From Pomphorhynchus laevis (taxonomy: Eukaryota > Acanthocephala > Palaeacanthocephala > Echinorhynchida > Pomphorhynchidae), in assembly GCA_012934845.2 (NCBI GenBank), contig WNNJ02001602.1, forward strand, positions 124,001 through 188,000: DNA of 64,000 nucleotides, written 5' to 3'. Every line of letters starts with the position of its first letter. Within the stretch, counting starts at the first letter, position 1. The notes under the pieces are model-generated. The model made no database searches and was not told the DNA's origin. It saw nothing but the letters and a program-made list of their open reading frames with translations. Shown in pieces: positions 1 to 9,944 of the stretch. The position numbers and the translations under genes are program-made.

Positions 1-2810
1 CTTAAAATTCGCTCTCCATACTTCGAAATTTTTCGTTTTTCATGGTATTCAAAGTCAGCCTTACACTCAGTTCGGGAGTTAGAGGGAGCATGTACATTAA
101 ATATTGCGACATCCAAAAATGTCCGCTCAAACCGGCTTCCGAATAGTCCACTACATACAACATCCAGACGCGCTTCTTTCGATATGCTTGTGCTATTGTT
201 GTTAAAACGATAATCAGATGGAACGGTTGCTAATACTGGTTCAACCTCCACGCCACTGCATATCCCGCTTAAGAGATGAGAAAATATATCCCTTACTTCA
301 TTATGCCTGATAGATGGTAGCGCTCCGGTCTTGCACGAAAATGCATGATTGATAGTCATTTCTGAAGAACATATGCATTTTTTATTTTCTAATGCTCGCA
401 AAGACCATCCATAGCGACCTGCTAATGCATCGCTAAACTCATTGTTTGTAAGCCGAAACCCCTCGTGACGTAGAGGTAGGGAAGATAGCCACGATGAAGC
501 TCCCTTGTAACTAGCATGTGCCAATATCTTAAAGTAATCCGATGGTAGAGATTTTAGTATTAATTCTTTCCTCGATTTGGCTACATTTAATCTCATGTAT
601 GAAATATTTCTAGCTGTTTGAGTTTGAACATCCCTCAGGTTTTCTCCCGTATATCCGTCTCGATAGGTTTCGTACATTCTACGAGAATAATCGTACTCCA
701 AGTCAGCGATGTATTCCGGATCAACTAACCCAATGCCCCCTAACTTGAACGGTAGAGTTAATAATTCTTTATGTGCTTGTTCAATTTTCGCTTGTGTGAT
801 TGACTCAATAAAACCGCTATACAATAGGTTTTTAAGACATCTAGTGACATCCGTGCACATTGGTACTGTTCTGTAAGTATATATCCATTTCCATTGCACA
901 GAGTGTATTAACCCGGAATAAGCAGTTTGTCGATCAATTTTACTAACTTCAACTAATCTTTCAAGTGTGGATGCCCAGGATGTTACCCTGGTTTTTATAA
1001 TATCCAAAACATCAGCTTCTGCTCCAATGGGAGTTCCGAGTACTTCGATAGCACGCTCACTTATTTTACAGTCAGAGAAGTTGCTAGTGTCGAATTCATG
1101 TTCCTTGTGTATTAGCAGCTGTGTCTTTAGTGGATTAACGTAATAGCCAAATTTTGGGCCTATTGTTTTTAGTATTTCCCAGGCTTTATATAAATCATCG
1201 CTAGGACCGACAAAATTTGCATCGTCTGCGTACCATCGTTGAATCACGGATGGTAAACATTTTTGAATATGAAGGATGAGTGGTAGAGTCGAAACGGCAA
1301 ATGCAGCCATGGCCAAAGGGTCACCTTGAGTGAAACCCTCTTTTGAAAATATCGGATCACTACCAGTAAACATTGTTGATGATTTTATGTATAAGTTCAC
1401 TAGTATTGTTTCAAGAGACGGACAAATGAATTTTATGTTTGCTAATGTTAGGCGTCGATTTACGGAATTAAAAGCGTTTGTTGCATCCACGGCCAGTAAG
1501 CCAAAGTCAACCCGAGAGTGAAAGGAATCTGATAAGGAATGAACAGCGAATTCTATTCCGCTTCTCTGTGATGCGCACAATTGCACAGTTCCCATTACAT
1601 CCTGAATATGTCCTCTAATTTTTCCTAAAACGACTTTGCTAATTATCCGTCGTTCCACTTGTCCCACGCCAATTGGTCGTATACCTGCAGTCTTTTTTAA
1701 AGCTATAAGTCTACTCGCTACAAACGCACGCAAACTGTTAGGATTGATATGCTCCGAAGCTAATCGTATTGCAAATTCCGCTAGTGATGTTGCCAACTTC
1801 TTAGAGTGGATACCGAATCCAGTTAACATTCTCTTCCACATTATTGCATTTAAGCCTGAAGGTCCAGCGCCACCTTGAGTTCTCCTTGCTGCTGCAATGA
1901 TTTCGTCTGCATCTATAGAATAAAATATGACTGGATGATGACTAGTTACTCCCTCAACAAAATCCGATAGAATAGCACTCTGATCTATTTCAGCAGGGTA
2001 AGGGTGTAATTCTGCTAGCTTCTCTATTACAGTATTTGTACCAACTTTCGAATCGGGAGAAAGAATGGGTGAATCGTCTTTAAATTCTAGAAGTCTGGTT
2101 GCTGAAGCTACACATCCATTCTCCATTAGCCGAATGTAGTTTTTATGCCAATCAATCTTCTTAGTTTTCACATTGCAATGGGATGTTGTCTGCAACATCA
2201 ATGCTTCTTCATATACACTTATAAAGTCTTCCGCTTTCCAACTCTTTAAACGACGTTCAATGGTCTTTCTAGTGTAAGAGATCTTACGCGTTGGGATTTT
2301 TTGAAGGATACACTGTGAGAAAACCGTTGCTTTCATCAATGAGATTTGGCTATCATCTTTGTCATTTGCTATTAAATTGTAATAAGAAGAAAGAATATCT
2401 ATAAATTCGTTACTCGCCGTACATATAGGAAGTTGCATGAGGTTGGGGCGCCAATTACATACCTTATAATATATGTATTCAATAGAAATACTGGGTGTCG
2501 TTATATTACTTACTGCCCTTGCCCGTGCTGTTGCATCGTTGTTTCGAAATGTAGATAAGGAATCTATTGAATGAACTTGGTCGTTGAATATGCTAGTCGG
2601 ATCTGTTTGTGTAGAATTTCGACATTGGATAGAATTCACATTGATAGACTCCGAATTGGGGAATATATTTTTAATTCGATTACGACAGCCTGGTGCTCTG
2701 CAATTCACACACGGGCTTGATTTTTTCGCACATCGACACCCACGACAAATGGCCGCTGCGCCGTTGCAATTACAACATCGTATTTCATCTGTTGGTTTTC
2801 CGCGAACCAT
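1..2810 (-). CDS. RT plus restriction-like endonuclease ORF of a retroelement, 3' end outside window
   Basis: I read this frame line by line from the ATG at 2,810 to the window edge and found no stop, giving at least 936 codons. Residues 12-42 are a cysteine cluster (C12, C13, C15, C22, C25, C27, C34, C37, C42). The RT follows: RPIGVGQ near 1,670, motif A VDATNAF with D442, TQGDPLAMA near 1,320, and motif C WYADDA (residues 526-531, near 1,230). The C-terminus has a zinc knuckle (C812, C814, H822, C826), then RHNEVRD near 305 and the acidic pair ARLDV (D883) and FLDVAIF (D900), the layout of a restriction-like endonuclease. Proteins of this architecture, usually annotated only as uncharacterised RTs, occur in many invertebrate genomes as I recall them. 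Start choice: this is the first ATG before the Cys cluster. The end is unknown because the frame runs off the window. Clade not assigned. Confidence 0.85.
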   Translation of the reverse strand, partial: MVRGKPTDEIRCCNCNGAAAICRGCRCAKKSSPCVNCRAPGCRNRIKNIFPNSESINVNSIQCRNSTQTDPTSIFNDQVHSIDSLSTFRNNDATARARAVSNITTPSISIEYIYYKVCNWRPNLMQLPICTASNEFIDILSSYYNLIANDKDDSQISLMKATVFSQCILQKIPTRKISYTRKTIERRLKSWKAEDFISVYEEALMLQTTSHCNVKTKKIDWHKNYIRLMENGCVASATRLLEFKDDSPILSPDSKVGTNTVIEKLAELHPYPAEIDQSAILSDFVEGVTSHHPVIFYSIDADEIIAAARRTQGGAGPSGLNAIMWKRMLTGFGIHSKKLATSLAEFAIRLASEHINPNSLRAFVASRLIALKKTAGIRPIGVGQVERRIISKVVLGKIRGHIQDVMGTVQLCASQRSGIEFAVHSLSDSFHSRVDFGLLAVDATNAFNSVNRRLTLANIKFICPSLETILVNLYIKSSTMFTGSDPIFSKEGFTQGDPLAMAAFAVSTLPLILHIQKCLPSVIQRWYADDANFVGPSDDLYKAWEILKTIGPKFGYYVNPLKTQLLIHKEHEFDTSNFSDCKISERAIEVLGTPIGAEADVLDIIKTRVTSWASTLERLVEVSKIDRQTAYSGLIHSVQWKWIYTYRTVPMCTDVTRCLKNLLYSGFIESITQAKIEQAHKELLTLPFKLGGIGLVDPEYIADLEYDYSRRMYETYRDGYTGENLRDVQTQTARNISYMRLNVAKSRKELILKSLPSDYFKILAHASYKGASSWLSSLPLRHEGFRLTNNEFSDALAGRYGWSLRALENKKCICSSEMTINHAFSCKTGALPSIRHNEVRDIFSHLLSGICSGVEVEPVLATVPSDYRFNNNSTSISKEARLDVVCSGLFGSRFERTFLDVAIFNVHAPSNSRTECKADFEYHEKRKISKYGERIL

Positions 2811-3134
2811 TCTGCGTACTCCGGATGTACCCTGGACGTACGACTTTGAAATTGTATGTGTGTTAAAGTTGTTTGTTTAATCACTTGAGATTTGGAATGT
2901 ATTGGAATCAATATCGGCTGTTGTTGTAATTTGTGTAAGTAGTTAATAGATATCAAGATAGTTTAAACCAAAAAATCTGATTTTTCTTGAAATTTGCCTT
3001 CTTCTGCCTTCGTGTATGTTAGTCGTAATTTGTGTAATTTGTGTATGTTATTTTATTGTTAGTATTTAACAATCAAGACAATTTTATCTCAAATGTAAAT
3101 AGTTATTTGTTAGCAGCTTAGAATTTCAACTAAT
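2811..3134 (-). other. AT-rich leader upstream of the first RT ORF
   Basis: No gene is visible. On the minus strand this is the 5' side of the RT ORF ending at 2,810. A stretch at 2,851-2,868 reads, on the minus strand, CTTTAACACACATACAAT, a looser version of the leader motif found before the starts of three other retroelements in this window. The segment 2,935-3,060 repeats short blocks of the form TAATTTGTGTA. The 5' end of the element could not be placed. Confidence 0.4.
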
Positions 3135-5190
3135 TTGTTAGCTTGTCTTGTATGTTATTATAATAATAGTCGGAAAAGCGCTCGTTGGTTTGATACTGAG
3201 CTGGCTACTGCGATGAAGGCTCGTGACTTCAGTTTCAAATGCTTTAAAGGTGGGTTTTGTGAATATGGTGTTTATAAGCAGGCGAGAAATTTCTTCAATT
3301 CTTTAAAACGACATAAGCGCTATTTATTTGAAAATGGTCTAGCTCATAGTTGTAGACATGATCCCAAAGCTCTCTTTCTATATGTGAATAGTAGTAGGAA
3401 CGCTAATAAAAAATTGGCCAATATTTTGATAGCGTTATTGAAGACGACCTTGATGAGAGGTTCTCAAGGCATTTTTACTTGGACAAAGAGACTACAAACG
3501 AGTATTCTGAACCTATCCAGAACAGTGAGACGATAAGAGGTGCTAGTGTTTCATATCCTAGTTTAGACAGCTAATTTGATAACTCCTGAGAAAGTCTTAG
3601 CTGAACTACATCGTCTTAAAGAGACAAACTCCAAAGGTGTTGATTTGTTACCTTCGATATATCTTCATCGAATAGCAGACTCAATATATATACCACTTTG
3701 TAACATATTTCGGCAATCTATTATTGATACGACTCTTCCAAAAGATTGGAAACAATCAATCATTCACCCCATCTTCAAAAACAGTGATAGACTTCAGTAG
3801 AAAATTGCAGACCAGTAAGTATTACTTGCTTATGTTGTAGAATGTTAGAGCAAATTATACATGGTTATATGGTCAAGTTTTATAGTGAGAATAATGTAAT
3901 AGCTTCTGAGCAACATGGTTTCCGTAAGGGTTATTCGACAGTTACTAATCTACTCGCAGCCCATCTTGATTGGTAAGCTAATAAATCCGTATCCATTGCT
4001 ACTGACATCATATTCTTCGATATCTCTAAGGCATTTGACAGAGTAGACCATAGATTCCTCTTAAATAAACTAGAGAAAAGTGGCATTCCATTATTGCTTG
4101 TTAGATGGATTGCATCGTTTTTAAGCAATTGTAGTTATTGTGTGCATGTAGATAATTTTTACTCTTCTTCGCGGCCATGTAATATAGGGGTGCCTCAAGG
4201 TTCAGTATTGGGTCCATTGTTATTTAGTGTCTACATCAACGATCTCCCGGAATTTATTGATTCTCGGATGCTTTTATATGCAGACGATTTGAAAATCTGG
4301 CGGGCAATTCGTTCACCCAATGATATAGTTAAACTGCAACGGGATATCGATGAAGTCGAAAATTGGGCTTTGCACTATAGGTTGATTGTAAATATATCAA
4401 AATGCAAACATTTATGTGTTTGTGGTGGAAATGCTCAATCTTTAGCTAATTATAGCTTTCAAAGCAGTGATATAAAACGAGTGAACAAATATAAGGACTT
4501 GGGAGTGTGGATAAACAGTGATTTGAGTATCGTCACACATACTGAACATGCTTGTTCAAATGCGTTTGGGATAATCGGTCAACTTCGACGCACTTTCATT
4601 GCACTCAATCAATTTGCCCTACGTCCGCTAATCTTTGCTCATGTGTTGAGCCGTCTTCTATATGCTGCGCCGTGTGTGTATCCCCAAAATTCAAAAGAAC
4701 ATATTAGTTCAGAGAGGGTACTTCATAGAGCTACCAAGCTAGCACCGCAACTAAAATTTTTGTCGTACCCTGATCGATTAAAAGCACTTAGACTTGAGAC
4801 TGTCACGTGGACCCGCCGTACATCGATATAAGTATGGTCTGGTAAATTCTTAATGATTTGGATCATCCACTTCGAGATTGTCTTCATTTGCGCTCATCCA
4901 ATATCCTCCGATGGCATGGTTTAACCCTGCGACGTGAAAGGATAAGAAAATCACGAGCTGTCCAATTTGATCGGCGAGTTGTATCTCTGTGGAATAGTCT
5001 TGGAGAGTCAACAGTGTGCAGTAGCGATATCAACGAATTCAAAAAGAAATTACGGATGGAGGATGCCATGGGGAAAGCTGCTTTTCCGTATTTGTGATAC
5101 TTTTATTATTTTCTTTTTTTTCTGCAGTGAACCAGCCAATTAAGCCATGCTTTTTGTGCTGTTGAAACATTAATAATAATTATTATTATT
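3135..5190 (+). mobile_element. 5'-truncated APE-type LINE (CR1/Jockey-like), decayed
   Basis: Plus-strand LINE lacking its first ORF and endonuclease. What remains runs from the linker after the endonuclease into the RT. Recognisable RT parts are QHGFRKGYSTVTNLLA near 3,915, SKAFDRVDH near 4,027, GVPQGSVLGPLLF near 4,190 and YADD at 4,277-4,288, then the C-terminal region ending with a stop near 5,097. The reading frame is broken at least three times: pieces 3,135-3,536, 3,576-3,800, 4,094-4,831 and 4,858-5,097 lie in different frames, and a stop follows HLDW near 3,975. The 3' end is a TAA/ATT microsatellite near 5,170-5,190, where it meets the 3' end of an oppositely oriented LINE. Confidence 0.85.
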
Positions 5191-5278
5191 CCAATACATA
5201 CCAAAGCCAAAAGGCTATTCAGGCAGAGTCCAAAAAAATAAAAATAATAAAACAAAAGCAAATGGTCAGTCAACGTAG

Positions 5279-8265
5279 CTAATTAGGGTATTCCAGTGGT
5301 AGTGTTGAATAGCGGCATTGTTCATGTATCCATTTGTAGCATCGTGATTTAAACGTTCTCAAACTGGGGGCTGCAACGACTTCCTCAGGCAACGAATTCC
5401 ACATGTTAATTCCTCTCCTTGAGAGTCTATACACTTTTGGTAATCTGCCAAATCTAAATTTATACAAGACTCTGCTATGTCCCCGCAACTGATCTACCCG
5501 CCTAGTGATTACATCGGTGGGATAACCTACCACATCATTCGACATATGCCATATACATAGCATTTCCAAGGATATGAACCTCTCACGTACCGACAACATC
5601 CCAATACGACTTAGACGTACATAATAGTCAATACCACTTAAGCCAATACAGAGCCCCGATCCGCGCCTAAGAATAGACTCCAGGTCTAATAGTTCTTGAT
5701 TAGTGACAGGGAAACAAGCCTGAATGCAGTACTCCAAGTGTGGCCTGACGATGGAGATGAATAACCTCTTAAACATGTGACAGCTTAACCTGAGGAATGC
5801 ATTTTTAATACAATATAACGCCCTAGTAGCTTTACCTAGAAAGAAGTCGGTGTTCAACTTTGTTTTCAAGGATCTATGGACAATAATCCCTAAATCCTTA
5901 TGATGAGACACTTCCTTTAAGACCATATCTCCAATAAAGTACCTTAGAGTTTCAATAGGGCGACCTAGTTGCATGAGAACACATTTATCAACATTCAACC
6001 GTAGTCCGGTAGAATCGCACCACTTGATCAGGGAGTTTAGATCATTTTGTAACGATACTCGATCAGCAGGACTTCTAATGATCGACCAAATCTTTAGATC
6101 GTCTGCAAACGCTAGATGAGAGCATGATAAGCGGAGTAGCAGATCATTAATGAAGATTATAAAGAGCAGTGGGCCAAGGACTGATCCCTGCGGTACGCCA
6201 GAATTAATATTTACCGAATAAGAAAACACGCCCCCCCCACACAAACTCGGAAAGACCTATTCGATAGAAATTCCCTGACCCACTCACAAATATATGAATG
6301 AAGTCCATAGTGATACAGTAAAGACACTATGCCGTCGTGTGGTACCCTATCAAAAGCTTTCGAAAAATCAAGGAATACTGTATGAACCTGAAACCCAGCC
6401 CCCAGAGCATCAGCCCATTTTTCACGCGCAGTTAGTAGGTTAGTAAGGCATGAACGTCCGATGCTGAAACCATGTTGAGATTCAACCAATATGTGATTAC
6501 GATCCAAATGATCCCTGATTCTACTAGCAATGATTCTTTCTAAAAGTTCGCAGAATACGCTAGTTAAGCTAATGGGCCGAAAGTCCGCGCAAAATCTAGC
6601 ATGATGCTTTTTGGGAATAGGCACCACAATTGCACACTTCCAACTGTCAGGAATCCAAGATGTGATCTAAGCTGTATCTGAAGAACATAGTTAAATCATT
6701 GCTCAGTTCGTTCGCTAGGGATTTGACGAGGAAGGGGGCAATATTGTCTGGTCCCGGAGATGTAAACGAATCGAGCTTCATTACCTCGTTCAACACCTCA
6801 TCCACTCTGAGTGGACGAACACAACACCGATGAGCAACCGGAACATACTTCCAACTAAAGTCATGCAGTTTGTTAGAGGTCAAAGCCTGTACCAAGAAGC
6901 CATCAGCTAAATGTTGGGCGATTAGAGACGGATCGGTCAAAGTTTCAGTTGGCGTTTGGATTGAGCTAATTGTGGCGACAAGTGTTCTGTTGTTTCTTAC
7001 ATAAGACCAAAACCTCCTAGGATTCAAAGATGCATCACTGGCGATACTATCTTCGTACGAATAGCGTTTCTGAAATTTTAGCCGATTGCATAAGTTCCGA
7101 GAGTCGATGTAGGCACGTTTTAAAGCAGAAGAACGCCTAAATTCGCGCCACAATTTGTTGCGGGATCTTATAGCATCAATAAGCTCTCTGTCGAACCAAG
7201 GAGGATGTCCATGCTTGAACTTGCAGGCACGTAGCGGAGCAAAGATATCAGAAATTCGCATCAATTCATCATGGAGCAGATCAAAGACTACAGGAACCTC
7301 CAAACCGAAGTGGATACGAAGACTATCACAGATACCTTTTGGGAAGCTTGCAGCTAGTTGACTAGCATCAACACCTACCCAACAACGTTTTTTAAAATTA
7401 GAGTTTTGTGAGGCCCTGTTGAACAGCGACAGTCGCATAGAGAGTACACAGTGATCGCTATTGCCAATTGGTGCGTCATAACGAACACCTGAAACGTCAC
7501 CCAAACACTTAGTAAAGACCAAATAGAGTATAGAATCTTCCCTGTCACACAAGTAGGTTCTTTAATATGTTGAACTAGTAGCATCTCGAGTAACAGAAAG
7601 TCACTCAGTACTTTCCCAATTCCGTGAATTGGTCGTGAATGACTATTTTTCCAGTCTATTTGGGGGATATTGAAGTCACCTAGGAGCAAAATCAGAGGAT
7701 ACGAAGATAAATTCAGCAAATGTGGTTTAAGATAGTCAAATCTTAATTCATAGGACGGAGAACGGTAAAGGACGCAGAATCAGGATCGTTGACCATTTCC
7801 CAGTGTAAAAGCAAGACCTTCAAAGGAACAACCAATATCGTCGCGAAAAGCCGAGATATTCGATACCAGGAGACTATTTCGCACATAGGCGGCTACCCCA
7901 CCTCCACGTTTACCACATGAGCGATCCGTACGTATTAGAAAATAGTTAGGGATGGCAGCACAGTCATCCGAAATGTCAGAATGTAGCCATGTTTCGGTTA
8001 TACAAAATACATCAAAACGTTTCGAAGCAACTATGAATTTAATTTCCGAGAACTGAGCCAGGAGACTACGAACATTTGAATAACCGACAAAAATGTTCGT
8101 ATAATGGGAAAATTTGACACGCTCGGTGACACTATCGAAGTCTACTAGTTTTCCTACACACGAACCATCACTACTAAAGAGGTCTGACTCTACAGAAGTA
8201 AGGGATGCCACCGGACAGTCGGACGCCACTTGACCACCCGAAAATTCCGGACACATAGGTTGCAC
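5279..8265 (-). pseudogene. LINE ORF2: APE endonuclease and reverse transcriptase
   Basis: ORF2 overlaps the end of ORF1 slightly. The endonuclease starts near 8,265 and shows ITETWLHSDISDD and RGGGVAAYVRNSL (8,000-7,880), then LLGDFNIPQIDW near 7,690 and SDHCVLSMRL near 7,450. The RT follows: FRPISLTSVFCELLERI near 6,560, SKAFDRVPHDGI near 6,350, SGVPQGSVLGPLLF near 6,190, and an active site FADD (not YADD) near 6,105. The protein ends at 5,279. The pieces 8,265-7,780, 7,719-7,375, 7,552-6,647, 6,627-6,211 and 6,244-5,279 sit in shifting frames, so there are at least four frameshifts. It would nick target DNA and reverse transcribe its own RNA if whole. Confidence 0.85.
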
Positions 8266-9687
8266 TCATTACTTTCCAGCCGTCGATGCAGCTCGTTGAA
8301 AGCCTCGTGTCTTCTCAAACGATCCGCAGGAGATAAATCACGGAGTAAATGAAAATCAGAGCGCGATAATCTAAATGCATGCTTGAGTAGGAAGTCAACA
8401 TGATCTTTTGAGTCTAGAACAACTTTTAAAAGTCTAGGTCTATCTGAAAGTTTCTTGCCTAGACGAAAAACTCTTCGAACTTTAAGACACTTCGCAACAT
8501 CCACATCGCTCTGGAGAAAAATCTTAGAAAACACTTGCGCGAAGATGCACAATATCGTAATCCAGTCTACTTTGGGGATTGTTACTGAGAGATTCTTCAA
8601 CACCGCTCACGATAACGTTTAACTCTCTTCTGGAGTTAAATTGTCTAGAGCTGAATTGTTTAGGGCTAGCAGACGGAACTAATGAAGAATGAGTCTCAGG
8701 GGCAATCGATGGCCGTCGATGATTTGGAGGAATCACTGCATGTTGTTTATTATTTGGAAGGCTAACTATTTGTCGTAGATTATCTATAGGCCTAACTATA
8801 ATCTGACTAGCCTTTGCAAGATCCTTAACGCTCTCAATTAACGGGGCTACTAGAGGAGCAACACATAAACTGCAGCGGGGATGCAGTTGCTGCGGGTAAG
8901 CACAAGGACGCTCACTACAATCGCTACCTAGAGGACAGTTTTGAGAACAATCACTGCCCGAGGAAGTGTTAACAGGAGTTGACAAATCAACATTTGCATG
9001 CTTGAGGGCGGAACATTTGTTATCTACATCAAGACCGACGCTGCTCGAGTCCAATATATGGGGATGAACAATAGAATCCAAGACAGGAAGTTGTTTGAAG
9101 GAGTAATCCATCACATTAGTATCATGCAATGCATCCCTAACGAAGCATTGAGTTGAATTGTTATTGAAGGGTATGATTGAACGATCGCTCATTTCTAACT
9201 TCGACTGCTGCGTGAGAGAATGATTGAGTACATGAATAGCATTATTGGTTCCTATCTCAGATAATTTTGGAGTGGCCGAAACATCATCAATCCCTGACGA
9301 CGAGCTGCTTGACTTTCTGAACGCTTCTGAACTCCGTTCTGGTTCGTTAATACTAAGATCTTCCCCATCGTTGTGACTGTTTGAATCTGCGTTCCTCTTT
9401 AAAGCATTTATTGATACTTGCTCGTCACAATGGCCCTTGAACAACAAGGAGAGCAATTCGGAGGCACAGAACCCACAAACAAAATCCCTAGACAGTAGCG
9501 ATTTCGTCAGACAGGATGGAACGTTGACAGCTGTCCATATGTCGCATCCAGATCTGCTGCAAGAGACCTCGTGTTGCTGATACCCAGAGGAGGGGCTTGC
9601 TAATTTTGGTACAGTCTGATTGCGAGTACCGTTAATCTGCTGACTTGCTAAGCATTTTTTCGTTTCTGTCTTCTTTGTTCTTGCCAT
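8190..9687 (-). pseudogene. LINE ORF1: PHD-type zinc finger plus C-terminal domain
   Basis: I place the start at the ATG at 9,687 (MARTKK), because the frame upstream of it is leader sequence rich in microsatellite. A cysteine cluster of PHD type follows (CSRSGC, W, then CGFC, about 9,570-9,465). The middle is Ser/Asn-rich and low complexity. The frame ends at 8,524, but the product continues in another frame (8,603-8,190) with a basic conserved block (VRRVFRLGKKLSDRPRLLK) typical of the C-terminal part of CR1-group ORF1 proteins. PHD fingers in CR1-like ORF1 are known; their role is thought to be RNA or protein binding in the retrotransposition particle. One frameshift near 8,560 splits it. 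Confidence 0.75.
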
Positions 9688-9944
9688 CGATTGTTGTGTC
9701 AACTCGCTTCGCTCGTTGTAATCGAATAATTGTGTGTTTAAGCTTGTGTGTTCGTTGGGATTGCTTGTAAGTAGTTGTGTATTGTAAGTAGTAGCTTGTA
9801 AATAATAATAATAATTATTATTATTTATTACAAAACTTTGACACATAAAAGAGTCATTCTGTCTGATCACAATATTAAGAAAAGAAAAAGAAGAAAGAAG
9901 AAAAAAAGAAAGAAAAAAGTAGTTCAGCAATAACAAATTGTCAC

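Larger units (their letters stand above)
5190..9830 (-). mobile_element. Near full-length APE-type LINE with PHD ORF1 (CR1-like), decayed
   Basis: Minus-strand LINE with both ORFs recognisable: a leader (about 9,690-9,830), ORF1 with a PHD-type cysteine cluster, and ORF2 with apurinic-like endonuclease and RT. The low-coordinate end is its 3' end, a short AAT-type microsatellite near 5,170-5,190. The leader holds TTAAACACACAAT (9,729-9,742, minus strand) and GAGCGAAGCGAG (around 9,701-9,716), both shared with other elements here. An AAT/ATT microsatellite at 9,800-9,832 lies at its 5' edge, where the next element's 3' end begins. About five frameshifts separate the coding pieces, so this copy is dead. 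Confidence 0.85.
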
